A stretch of DNA of 64,000 bases from Thuidium tamariscinum. Taxonomy: Eukaryota > Streptophyta > Bryopsida > Hypnales > Thuidiaceae. The DNA lies in contig OX344754.2 in assembly GCA_947034885.2 (NCBI GenBank), forward strand, positions 12,569,501 through 12,633,500, given 5' to 3'. Below, one piece after another: positions 1-11,415 of the stretch; the first letter of the stretch is position 1, and each line of letters starts with the position of its first letter. The translations under genes were made by a program, and so were the position numbers. The notes under the pieces were generated by a model. That model worked only from the letters and a program-made list of their open reading frames with translations. It ran no database searches and was not told the origin of the DNA.

Positions 1-809
1 AAATTCTGTCACTAGTTCTGGCAGCAGCATAAGCGGCATCCACGTGCACGTAGGAGAGGAGGAGGTTCTCATGGAGATGGTGTGGAACAAGCCTCGTCCG
101 AACTTCCAGAGCGCTGTGCTTCAAGCTGTGCAGTCGCTGGGGTTTGACGTGACACAGTGTTCATTTCTGAGGGTGGGGAAAGATTGCATACAATGCGTCG
201 TCACTTGCTCTAAGGTATGCTGCATGCCGATTTGAATGACTCAAGATATATTGGCATCACATGCATGCGTTTGGAGAGTTAGTGGGGAGTTAGTATCGTA
301 AAGTATATTTCACTAGCATTTGATTCACGAATTTCATCTAAAGAATCGGATCTACTTGCCTCTGCGCCGGGCCTCTGCGACCACCTTGGGAGTATGAGAC
401 GGCATCTGGGCGTAAATTGCAGATAAACCTTCAAGTGATCAAACGCATGAGAATTTCCTGAAAAGAGTATGTGTGTTCATTTTTCCCAGTGACTGGGAGA
501 GTGAGGGTGCGTGGGTGACTGGCTGGGTGTACCTGGGACGTCAATTCTAACAAGATTTAATTGCACCTCCCCCAAGATCATTAAGATGAAGGTGCAGAGG
601 GGACGATCAGTTGAGAGTGATGTGCGTCGAGATCCTTTTTCAGTGCTCATTGTTTGGAGTGTCTTTTAAGCAGTCCTGGATCTTATGAAGTGCTCGATGC
701 ATGTTATCTGCTCTTGCAGTCGCAGGCACTGTCGCAGAGAATATCAGAGATACAATCTTCTTCGGCCTTGATTATCGGAGCGTTGAGGAATATGCTCACA
801 CACAGCTGA
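1..809 (+). CDS. bHLH-ACT transcription factor, 3' part of gene (cut by window start)
   Basis: This is the 3' end of a gene of the same family as 19958-21942. Exon 2 continues from before the window (codon phase starts at base 2) to 214, where AAG is followed by a GTATGC donor. The last exon runs 720-809 after a CTCTTGCAG acceptor and ends in TGA with 29 codons. The visible exon 2 part holds the ACT-like domain (core GIHVHVGEEEVLMEMVWNK) and matches the complete copy almost base for base. It differs at SAVLQAVQSL versus SVLLQAVQML. The bHLH part lies outside the window, so intactness is unknown. ACT-like domains in plant bHLHs usually mediate dimerisation. The flank to about 2060 is also shared with copy 2. 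Confidence 0.82.
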
Positions 810-2060
810 TTTGAGTCCAGAAGATCGAGATCCTTGACTTCTCTTCCTGATCATTCTTTGAAGTTAGACATCGTCACCAAGGACGTAGAAATGATCAGTG
901 ACATCAACTTGTCGAGTTTCAGTGGTTCGTGCCGGCCGGTTACCGAATGCACAACTTGTACATGCAGCACGAAGGTGCTGAATTGGTTGACAGCTAGAGT
1001 ACTTCACTGACGAATCCAAGTAACATGGTGAGTAATCCTGTGTGCTACTGTGAAAACTGAAGTCTTTAATTTGCAGTGGATCTCGACGAGATGGATCGAA
1101 ATTAATGTTCGTTATTCTGTAATCTGAGTGTGACTCACGGACTTCTTTGCGTGGGAATAACAAACGGCAGTTTGTAGTTTCCACAAACTGGTACACCTCT
1201 ACGATATTGCCGCGTAGGCATTAAAATGCATCCGAAATGCACATGACCACATGCAGTTTTGTAACAGTCACTGACAATTAGGAGTTGTGTTGCATACCAG
1301 TGAAAGCAAAAATACAAGAGTACTTGGGGTCACATCCAGGGTCTCCTAGCCTTAAGTGAGAAATGGACCGGTGCATGCACATGGTAGTAAGCTTAGTGAA
1401 GGTGATATTACAGAGGTCTCATCTTAATTAAGTTCCTTTGTCAGTGCAATTCTGTGCTGCAATTCTGGTGTTGGCAAGGTATAAACGTCCCAAAATGTCC
1501 AGGGATTCCCCATTCTCAGTCCTTTAGCCTGTCGCAGAGAAGCTGTACGGAATCACATGTGACAGGATAACGCTGGATGACCGTTGTGTCCGACGCTTGA
1601 TCCTACAGCCTGTTCGCCTCGCCTCGGCCGTCGCCAAATGTGCCTATGCGTAATCTAATTTTCAAAGAATTGATGAAGGAAACTTGACATGGTCCACACA
1701 GCCAAGAAGAACTGAAAGTACTTCAATTCTGAATAATTAGCAAGCCACCGTCTGTCTCCTGAGCATGCAGACGATTGAACGCACCCACAGTTCATCTTGG
1801 CAGCATCTTTTCTGGCCATACCAGAAGTAATTTAATTACTTTTAGCAAGGAAATAGCACTCACTAGACCACCACCACCATGCACAGTCTACCAGCAAAGT
1901 CTGACCTTGGAGGTTTCAATCTTACTAAACCTGACCTCATAGCATGACCATGAGTGCAATTCAGAATGGCATAAGAGTGTCATTGATGGAGTTCAAGAGC
2001 TTGGAACCTAGCTGCTAGTAGCTCCAATAGGGATTCTGTATGTGCAACTGCAATTGAGTG
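810..2060. repeat. Duplicated 3' flank of bHLH copy 1
   Basis: This sequence aligns with 21943-23700 downstream of copy 2 and, more loosely, with 60770-62240 downstream of copy 4. It carries no gene that I can support. Relative to copy 2 it lacks a 400-bp TA-flanked insertion (22527-22926) and a block of about 150 bp near 1480. Some 3' UTR is probably included, but no polyadenylation site can be fixed by eye. Confidence 0.7.
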
Positions 2061-2718
2061 GGGGAATTGCAATAAGTAAAATAAATTTTTGTAAAGTTTG
2101 AGGTTCTAAAAAGGTACAAGATGATGAAGTTCCTTCTTTTTTGTAGTCTTGTCCTGGGTACGCAACTCTCATATTATATGGCCTTGATTATAATCACTTT
2201 TAATGCATTTTAATCTATTCTCAAAATATATAATTTGCTTTGATATAGGAAATTCTTGTAGCCCTTTTAACAAGGAATCCAAAAATGTAGTTAGATATAT
2301 GAAATGAATATTCTCAAAGTATATAATTTGCTTTGATGTAGGAAATTCTTGTAGCCCTTTTAGTTTTTTTAATACATGTATCATAGGCCAAGCTACCCAA
2401 CTTTGGGGGCTTTTTAATAAAAATTTAATTTAAATTGGAGATAACTTCTTGTATAGATTCTTAAAAACTATGAAAAGGTGTTTCAATTTTTCATATAATT
2501 TTAAGTTTTTTTCTAAGATATATGTAATGTGACGTTTTCTACATATAATTTTCTTTTAATTTGGCCTTCACCTAACTTCTTGGTCAAGATTTTTAATTTC
2601 ATATAATTTTAACAAAAGCCATCCTCCAAGCCATTTTAATACCAATGACCATTCGGAGCTTTGGATTGTTTAACTCCCCAAATTTCGAAGTCTTTGGGGG
2701 CTAAACCATACAATATAA
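2061..2718. other. AT-rich intergenic DNA with a short direct repeat
   Basis: No gene is seen. A block of about 50 bp at 2218-2268 recurs at 2311-2362 (93-bp spacing; core TTGCTTTGAT and TAGGAAATTC). The segment near 2080-2150 resembles 26745-26820, so it is a dispersed repeat. Confidence 0.5.
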
Positions 2719-3811
2719 GGGTAATTGCATGAAACACTTGTACTGCTATGTTGCATCATGTTTTGTAGTGACTAGTTTTTTAGCCATAACTTTTGTTTTT
2801 TAGCTCCAAATGATTCAAATTTTTTAAAATGGGTACTTATAATTATTATACATCATTCATAATTTTTGAGGATTTAAAAAAAATATTTTACTATTTTTAA
2901 ATAGCCCCCGATTTTTTGTCATACATTCCAATTTAGGGGTTTTTAGTACTATTTAAAACCCCAAAAAAAGAATTTTGAGTTGAAATTTTGAGAGGATGTT
3001 TTCTTAGTATAATTATAGTTTATCTCAAAAGGAATTTCAAAAATAGTCATTTTCATGTGGTGTAGAAGTCTACAAAGAGACCTTTTTTCTGCTTGCTTTT
3101 TGAAATGTGTAAAACATTTTTTTGGTGATTTTCTTGTTCAAGCCTTATCACCAAAAAGTCTTCTCAAATGGACTATTTTTATTTTTATTTTAAAAAATGT
3201 TTTTTATTTTTTATTAATTAAAACATTGAAGTATGTATTTTCTTCACCGGAATTCTATGTGTTCTATGTCCAAAATTCTAGTGAAGAAAAATACAACTTT
3301 AACATTTTAATTTGTAAAAAATAGAAAAAACAAATTTAATGAAATCCAAAAATTGTCCATTTGAGAAGACTTTTTGGTGATAAGGCTTGACCAAGAAAAT
3401 CACCAAAAGAATGTTTTATATGTTTCAAAAAGCAAGTAGAAAGAAGGTCTCTTTGTGGACTTCTACACATCAAAAAAATGACTATTTTTAAAATTCCTTT
3501 GGAGATAAGCTATAAGTCTACTAATAGAATATCCACTCAAATATTCAGCTCAAAATTCGTTTTTTTGGGTTCTAAATAGTACTAAAAACCCCAAAATGTC
3601 AAAGTGTGACAAATTAACAAAATTAAATTTTAAATATCAAATTATTTTTTAAAATTTGTAAAAAATAAGGATAATAATGTGAGTCAAGATATCTAGGAAG
3701 CCTTTTTTTTTATTTTGGGCACTTAGTTTTTTATTCAAAAGTTAGAGCCATCTTAAAGCGGTCAACCCCAAAAAATGCAACAAATAGTACAGGTGTTTCG
3801 TGCATTCACCC
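2719..3811. mobile_element. 4-bp-TSD family element, fold-back derivative
   Basis: The left end is GGGTAATTGCATGAAACAC and the right end, read inverted, is GGGTGAATGCACGAAACAC. Both sides carry the 4-bp direct repeat ATAA (2715-2718, 3812-3815). Other members are about 720-745 bp and not palindromic. This one is 1093 bp and nearly a complete palindrome: roughly 2900-3178 pairs with 3344-3610. Both arms match the right half seen in the 24392-25114 member, so it looks like two right halves joined head to head. The short ORFs inside lie in the arms and look accidental. Confidence 0.75.
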
Positions 3812-4747
3812 ATAATGCTAATTCAACGTTCGTCAATCGCTTGTTCAAAATAAAGTTGTGGCAATAGGGGGACGACTTTTCACTATTGCAAACCACCGAG
3901 CTAATAGAAAGGGAAGTCCATAGAGAAAGGGCACAAAGGTCATGTCCCAAACCTTAGTTTCTTGAATGGAAGAGTTTAGTGAAATAGGTTTGCCTAATTG
4001 CCTATAGTTTATGGATTGTTCAAGTTGGGCTAATTGGGTGGAATTCGAAGAGATCATGGTATCGAATTCGAAGAAGTCCTAGTCAGCGATAGCAAGTCTC
4101 CTCTTAGATGCTAGTCATTTCTTACTCCCCGCCAGCTGGTGAGCTTGTTCCATTTGATTTCTTTGCAATTGAGTTGCTACTTCTAATGTCAATTGATTTT
4201 GCAATTTATGCAAAAGTTGTTTTGTATTCATCCAAGCTTCACCTTTGCAATGAGATGCTTCTTTTTTATTTTCGTCCAACTACAATCCAACATGGCCACC
4301 ATGCTCTAAATTGTGTATGTTTCTACTTTCTACCTAACTAGTTCTTGTATAGTGTGTGTTTGTTTTGCTTTTTGAAATTTTGTTTCCTCGCTATGGTAGA
4401 AAGGGTCAAGATGTTCACGCAACTTAGGAAAGATGGAGTGACTTTCAGTCATAGGATTTATCTAGATTTATTCTAGCTATTTAAAAATTTCATCTAGTGC
4501 AACAATATTTGGGAATTCATCAATGGAAATATCCGGAAATTCGTAAAAGTCAAACATCCATCCCAAAAATGAAAATATTCAAAAATTATAATCTTATATG
4601 AGCGGCTAGCAAAATGAATTTAGCCCCAACTAAAGAATAAATATAGCCCCGGCTCATGGCACAAAAATGGGGCTAATTGGTTTAGCCCCCACTTTTTTCA
4701 GTTAGTGTTGTCAAAGGGGGCTGAAATTGAGGCTAAACCACTGCAGT
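3812..4747. other. Intergenic DNA, no gene seen
   Basis: Moderately AT-rich sequence without a supportable gene. Between 4600 and 4740 there are several imperfect AGCCCC / GGGGCT motifs in both orientations, perhaps a decayed small inverted-repeat element. No target duplication was found. Confidence 0.4.
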
Positions 4748-4751
4748 TTAA

Positions 4752-4996
4752 CCCCTGAGCGCCCAGAGCAAATTCATTGAAATCCAAACCTTTCTAAACT
4801 CATTCTGGACACTCAATCTTTCTTCTAAGAAGAAACCCACATAAACCAACCATACAGATTGGTAGTCAAGAGAGACCTAGAGGTTTGGGGAAAAGGACAC
4901 ATCCTTTGACTATATCACACAAAAGATTATAATAGTCAAACAAGAAAGTTTTTCAAATTGGAGAGGCCAAATTTTGGTCTCTGGGGCACTTAGGGG
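4752..4996. mobile_element. piggyBac-like miniature element
   Basis: The 245-bp element is flanked by TTAA on both sides (4748-4751, 4997-5000). The left end CCCCTGAGCGCCCAGAG pairs with an inverted right end CCCCTAAGTGCCCCAGAG. TTAA target duplication with ends beginning CCC is the pattern of piggyBac-type transposons. There is no coding capacity, so it would depend on a transposase elsewhere. Confidence 0.75.
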
Positions 4997-5000
4997 TTAA

Positions 5001-6678
5001 CCCCGACTGAAGCATTTAAAGTTCCCATGGACCCCTGTGTATAATACAAGAGTTGCATACCTGGGAGTCTTGCATTTTTGAGCTATAAATAGAGTTACAA
5101 GTAGAAGTTCTGCAGTTTGTTCATGGGCTAGCTTGAGCCTTGAGTGCCAGCTGACATGAAAAAAAAAATCCATCAACCATTGAAGAATTGGGCATTGTTG
5201 GCTGATAACACTGAAACTCATGGACTAACAATACATTGATCCACAAGGCACCCCTAATTTTATTGATGCCTGTTTTTTTGTTCAAGTACATTTAATTTTC
5301 AAGCTATAACCTCAAGTTCAATGATACCCTTGAAAGTGGATATCATAACCCATCTTATACCTCCAAAACCCAACCCACATTCAACACAGACTGCACAGAC
5401 AGACCGCGTATTTATACAAGGTCTCCCTCTCTTGCTTCCTGTGTCGTTTCTCATCACTCAGTTGGTGACCATGAACTGGGCCATGAATATGGGCTCACAA
5501 CTTCAATTCAGAGTCTGTCGCTTGTTTCCACAACATCTGGGTCCCCTCAAAATTCACAAGCAGATCGATATTTGGCACAAGAAAATGATGCTTCCTTCCA
5601 TTTCAAAATTAAGGATTAAAGGTCAATTTCATTGAATTGAGGTTATTCCTCAACTTTGGTACATTCAGGACATGCACCTCAAATGGAAATCTATACCTGT
5701 CCTAGTTTTGAGAGCTACAGATTTGTGTCACAATTTTGGTGATAAGTTCTAGTGATCCAGTCTTCCCGAACACAAACTTAAGGCTCTCTTGAATATACTC
5801 CACTGCCATTTCATCTTCATCATTGTTCATATCCATATCAACACCTCCAAAATTGTGGAAGTAACTAAAGTTTTCACTGCGTAACTATTTGAAACATGCA
5901 TAACGTTTTATGTCAAGCACCATTTCATTTCAATTTATTGATGCAAAATGAAGCAGAATTTCATTGCAAAGAGCAAAAAAACAAAGCTACCAGGCAACAA
6001 GTGGCCTGGTGGAGCAGATGTCATGCACCATTTCAAAGTTTCAAGTTTGCTATAATGTAAGTTAGCAAGCTGGTCAAAGTATCTTATGTTGCCTGGACCT
6101 GTGTGACCTTGAATCTCAGATAGATTTGAATGTCTGGGACTGACTTCTGAGTAGCTGGGGCTGCCATTTCAATCTTTGAAATGCAGGGCAAGTTGCAATT
6201 GAGGGTCATAGATTAAACACGCTTGTTCACACTCAAGTGCACAGGGCTCTCAATTCTGTGGGAGTCTGGTTTCAGTTGTTTCAAAACAAAAAAACAAAAC
6301 TGCAGTAAGATAGTACTGAACTGTACAAGGATGGCTCTGATGAGTTTCCAGATGGCCATAATCATCAAAGGAATAGTGCCAGGTTCTTGAGATTATGCCA
6401 TTAGCAAATACAACCATTTTAGTTCTTCAGTGGAATCTTGCAAAACTGAAGTGCCAGAACAAGGAGTCTGGCCATTGAATGCTAAGTTAATCTATTGAAT
6501 GTGTCCTGCACTGCACATGGTCATTCTGGAATGCAACATTATGAGAGCCTTGTCTCTTAAGCTTAAGAGTATTTGCAATGCTGTCCCAGTATGTGACCCA
6601 GTACCTGTATAACTAACTTGAAATATTTAGTTCAATTTTTTTTTTTAAATGTTAAGGTTTAGGGTTTAGGGTTTAGGG
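5001..6678. other. Intergenic DNA, possible exon relic on the minus strand
   Basis: No gene can be confirmed. On the minus strand, 5897-5718 holds an open frame of about 59 codons ending in TAG and containing EDEMAVEYIQESLKFVFGK. It has a gene-like look but no recognised homology. Near 5940-6025 a block with AATTTCATTGCAAAG and GTGGCCTGG resembles 63200-63260, probably a dispersed retroposon fragment. A run of three TTTAGGG units lies at about 6655-6679. Confidence 0.35.
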
Positions 6679-7759
6679 TTGAACTAAAAGAAGTTGGAGA
6701 ACCAAGTTAATGTTTATCTCTCAAAATTCGTTTCCAGGGATTTTGGAGCCTCATGTATGAGTTATGAACCAAATTTTAGAGGGTGTGGAAGGGAGATTTT
6801 TTTGGATATTTTCAAAGCCCCTCTCTAAAATTTGTCCATAATTTTTAGATGGAGTATTGAAATCTCAAATAGGTTTTTGGAAATAAAAGTTCACTTGATT
6901 CCCTAACTTTTCCTAATTTGAAGTTTTTTGAAAAAATATATTTTACTATGTCTAAATGAGGTTTGAATTTGACTTTTATCACAATTCCTGCATTAATGGG
7001 GAATTTCGTTAAAATGGCGGTATTCCACATGCCATTTTCACACCTTGACATCTAGGACAAGTATACATTGCTAATATCTAGGACACTTTTAGATTTCTGA
7101 AATCTATGACAAGCATAGATATTAGACCAAACAATCTAAAAAATCTAGGATTGGTATAGATTTCAGAAATCTAGGAATTGGTGTAGATTTCCAAAATCTA
7201 GTACAGGTGTAGATCCTAGGATAGAAAAAACGGTTCAGAGCGCGCAGTCTAAACTGCTCAAAAGCGCCAATTTAACGAAAGGGCGCCATTTTAACGAAAT
7301 TTCCCATATTATCACTTAACCATAAGTGATTGAGTGGTAAAGCTCTTCTTTGTCCTAATTCACATATCCCACATAGTTTGTTTCACCTACCACTATCCCA
7401 CTAGTATAAAGAGCTTCTCTCCTCTCCAAGCTCCTCACAAGATTGGCCAAGAAGTTCAAATGAGAAAGTGGATCAAGAAATGAAATATGTAGCACAAATG
7501 TCACTTCATTGGATTGTATTCTAGTTTGTTGCTTAGATGTATGGAACTATGGATTGACAACTTTTGGAGAATTCTTGTTGGTTGACATTACAGGAAAGGG
7601 TGTGCAAGAATGGAGAAAAAATCAATTGAAGGCAAAATAAAAGCAATTTCTGCCTGTATCCCAGCCCTACCCCGAAAAAGGCTCACTGCGTCAAACCAGC
7701 CCCCTGTAATAACACCAAAATATTTAAGTTACTAACTTAACAGCCGGTGTGCACGTACC
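6679..7759. mobile_element. Solitary right arm of a GGGTAC fold-back element
   Basis: This matches the right arm of the neighbouring complete element (10189-10939) from GAACTA at its start to GCCGGTGTGCACGTACC at its end. It is interrupted by the 312-bp insertion at 6996-7307. No left arm precedes it, so it is a truncated or recombined copy. It carries the same TATAAA box (7405-7410) within a conserved context as the other arms. With the left arm of the next element it forms a large inverted repeat centred near 7767. Confidence 0.65.
6996..7307. mobile_element. 312-bp ATGG-ended miniature element
   Basis: The ends are ATGGGGAATTTCGTTAAAAT and, inverted, ATGGGAAATTTCGTTAAAAT, flanked by ATTA on both sides (6992-6995, 7308-7311). 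The homologous arm at 10490-10520 lacks the insert and reads straight through (TCCTGCGTTTTCACTTAACC), which confirms the borders. A second member of exactly the same length lies at 51547-51858. The interior is a set of imperfect repeats of AATCTAGGACAAGTATAGAT. No ORF. Confidence 0.8.
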
Positions 7760-7775
7760 GTAAGTTACTAACTTA

Positions 7776-10700
7776 GGGTACGTCCCCACCGGCTGTTAAG
7801 TTAGTAACTTAACTATCTCGGTGTTATTACAGGGGGCTGGTTTGACGCAGTGAGCCTTTTTCGGGGCAGGGCTGGGATGCGGGCAGAAATTGCTTTTATT
7901 TTGCCTTGAATTGAATTTTTTCCCATCCTTGCACACCCTTTCCTGCAATGTCAACCAACAAGAATTTCCCAAAAATTGTCAATCCATACATCCAAGCAAC
8001 AAAGGAAAATCCAATCCAATGAAGTGGCTTTTGTGCCACATATTTCATTTCTTGATCCACTTTCGCATTGGAACTTCTTGACTAATCTTGTGGAGAATTA
8101 GGAGAGGAGAGAAGCTCTTTATACTAGTGGGATAGTGGTAGGTGAAACAAACCATGTGGGATATGTGAATTAGGACAAAGAAGAGCTCCACCACTCATGG
8201 TTAAGTGAAAACGCAGGAATTGTGATAAAACTCAAATTTTAGACCTCATTTAGACATAGTACAATATTCTTTTTCAAAAAACTTCAAACTAAGAAAAGTT
8301 GGGGAATCAAGTGAAATTTTATTTCCAAAAATCATTTTGATATTTCAATACTCCATCTAAAAGTTATGGACAAATTTTAGAGAGGGGCTTTGAAAATGTC
8401 CAAAAAAATCTCCCTTCCATACACCCTCTAGAATTTTGTCCATAACTCTTACATGAGGCTCCAAAATCCCAAAGTGGATTTTGGGAGATAAACATTAATT
8501 TTGAACATAATTCTTGCATTTTCACTTAATTATTAATAGCTGCATTTAATGTGAAAAAAATTGAAAAGTGTTTAAAATGGTACAATTCTAGAAGTAGAGA
8601 ATTCTCTACTTAAGTAAGTGAACCCAATTATGATCCACATATTAAGTTGATAGTCTTTACAAATTTTTATCTATTATGTAGAATACTATTGTAGGAACAC
8701 AGATTTCTTAGCATTGTGAATTTTTTTGTCCAGTCATACATTGTCTACAAAAATGCATTTTAGGATATTTTAGAGTACTCTATTGACTTCTACTAATATC
8801 CTACAAGAAATTGGTAGTTTCTATAGATGTGCAATTGCATATTTTGTCACATATAAGCATAATTACTTTATGAGAATATAAGTAGTGATGTTTTTATTGT
8901 CAACCCTCCATTGTAAATATTTGTTTCACATGTATGTGTAATGCATAAATTTTTTTCAATTACAACAAATTTTCATTCAAGCAATGAAATGAAAAATTAT
9001 ATTTTTCAAATATTTGAAAGGTAGGTGTTTTTCAATTCATTTAACAAAGACTAGTCATTGAAGATATTAGAAGCTTCATATAAATATTTTCTAATCATCA
9101 ATTTTAACATTCAAACAAATTAAGAATGTAAAAAACATTGTACAATATTATACACTATTAATAGCACATTTAGGTTTGGTATGAATTTACTTTCAGCATT
9201 TGGGGAATTAATCCCATTTAATTTGTAGTAAGTTTAGAATAAATAATTAAAATTTACCAAAAAATTAAATAAATATTTTTTTCAAAATTTATGCAATGAT
9301 TAGTATTGAGTACTTTGAAAAGAAAATACAAACAACATTGGTGTTGAATTCTACAAACACGTCCCTTCCAGCCCTTCTTTGAAAATTCTCTACCACTAAC
9401 ATTATACCATATTCAACAGTTTTCAATTTCATTTACAAAAAATGAAGTACTTCATAGTTACACCTCAAAGTTTCCTCCTTTCTTGTTTCATTGTTGTTTC
9501 AACATTTGGTGCAAGCTATTAGTGCACTTTTTGAAAGTAGTGAGAACAACTAAAAATTGGTCTATTGTTATTTGGAACACTCATGGAATATTTTGGGATG
9601 TTTATCTACTGGTTGAAACATATTAAAAAAAAAGTATATTGTTGCAGCGCATTGTAGTTAGACCATTAGAATTGAAATCAATCCATATTACCACAACAAC
9701 ATTTAGCCATTGTTAAAACAACGATTAGACAAAATATAAATTATGAGAGCATTCATCTATTATTGAAACAACAATGAGACATTTTTTAAGTAGAGAAACT
9801 TAAGCATCATTAATACAATTATGAAATATTGTTAAAGAATATATTTTTGTAACCATGCTTGATATAATATTGAAACAACCTTTCAAAAATTCTATTTACT
9901 GACAAAATAACAGCTTGGATAGCCAAAATGTTGGACTACTTGAATTGCACACAAAATTTGTACAACACTTACAACTTACAATGTACTCAAGCCTTTTCAT
10001 TTGCTTGACTTGTACTATAGACAAATTAGTAAGAAGTGACCAAGAGACTTCATCGAATACACCTTGTACAAGTATTCCAATAGTCTATAAATAACTTGCA
10101 AGACAAAGATTTCCATAGTAAATGAAGTGTCTTACTTTTTGATACCATGTTTCAATCAATTGTCTTTGTGCTTTCATTTGTAATAAAATTGAACTACAAG
10201 AAGTTGGAGAACCGAGTTAATGTTTATCTCCCAAAATCCACTTTGGGATTTTGGAGCCTCATGTAAGAGTTATGGACAAAATTCTAGAGGGTGTATGGAA
10301 GGGAGATTTTTTTGGACATTTTCAAAGCCCCTCTCTAAAATTTGTCCATAACTTTTAGATGGAGTATTGAAATATCAAAATGATTTTTGGAAATAAAATT
10401 TCACTTGATTCCCCAACTTTTCTTAGTTTGAAGTTTTTTGAAAAAGAATATTGTACTATGTCTAAATGAGGTCTAAAATTTGAGTTTTATCACAATTCCT
10501 GCGTTTTCACTTAACCATGAGTGGTGGAGCTCTTCTTTGTCCTAATTCACATATCCCACATGGTTTGTTTCACCTACCACTATCCCACTAGTATAAAGAG
10601 CTTCTCTCCTCTCCTAATTCTCCACAAGATTAGTCAAGAAGTTCCAATGAGAAAGTGGATCAAGAAATGAAATATGTGGCACAAAAGCCACTTCATTGGA

Positions 10701-10939
10701 TTGGATTTTCCTTTGTTGCTTGGATGTATGGATTGACAATTTTTGGGAAATTCTTGTTGGTTGACATTGCAGGAAAGGGTGTGCAAGGATGGGAAAAAAT
10801 TCAATTCAAGGCAAAATAAAAGCAATTTCTGCCCGCATCCCAGCCCTGCCCCGAAAAAGGCTCACTGCGTCAAACCAGCCCCCTGTAATAACACCGAGAT
10901 AGTTAAGTTACTAACTTAACAGCCGGTGGGGACGTACCC
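7776..10939. mobile_element. Long fold-back DNA transposon, GGGTACGTCC ends
   Basis: The 3164-bp element has inverted arms of about 730-750 bp (7776-8503 against 10189-10939) and TTA on both sides (7773-7775, 10940-10942). The outermost bases are GGGTACGTCCCCACCGGCTG. Three-base TTA duplications occur in PIF/Harbinger-type elements, but the terminal sequence is not a textbook one, so the class is tentative. The 1.7-kb centre is AT-rich with no ORF that could encode a transposase. Each arm carries TATAAA (minus 8118-8123; plus 10592-10597) pointing outward. Confidence 0.75.
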
Positions 10940-10942
10940 TTA

Positions 10943-11412
10943 GGACATTTCAAAATCCCAAAGTCCAGGAGTCCAGGAGTTCTGACCACAGAAAGGACAA
11001 ATTTATCATATGTGGCTCAGCACAGACCCGTCATGATTGACATTCAGTGCCTCTAACTGACCTAACACTGCCCTGCAGTCAATTGCAAATGGACGAACTT
11101 CCAAAATTGTTTGAAAGAGAAAAGTGCGGAGCAAAAGTATTGGCGAGCATTTGATTTGTTGGTGAGCCAAAGGAGTCCCTCATGCACGTGGGCTACAATT
11201 TTGACATCAAGCAGCTACAGTAGCCTTTCCGTCAATGCCACCAGTAGCTAGGCAGCATCATGAGATTCTATCATGTATTGCATTTCTAGGCAGTGTTGAG
11301 ATTTTGATTTCTCTCCTTTCCCCTCTGTTACTCTCTTTTTGCTTGAAATCTTGGTGTTTTGACGTGGAGATTGCACAGTCAAGCAAGGGACCAATTGGGG
11401 AAGTTACCCAGG
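10943..11412. repeat. Duplicated upstream segment of the bHLH locus (copy 2 unit)
   Basis: 10945-11020 aligns with 53115-53175 (shared TTTCAAAATCCCAAAGTC and ATGTGGCT), and 11355-11395 aligns with 54275-54310 (GAGATTG, CAGTCAAGC, AGGGAC). These blocks are the distal upstream parts of the duplicated unit, now separated from the gene by transposons. No gene inside. Confidence 0.55.
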
Positions 11413-11415
11413 TCA

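Noticed and set aside
3055-3324. 89-codon ORF in the fold-back element
   Set aside because: Lies in a palindromic arm, low-complexity translation, not conserved in other members.
6655-6679. Three TTTAGGG units, plant telomere repeat
   Set aside because: Too short and inside an element-rich region; an interstitial trace, not a chromosome end.
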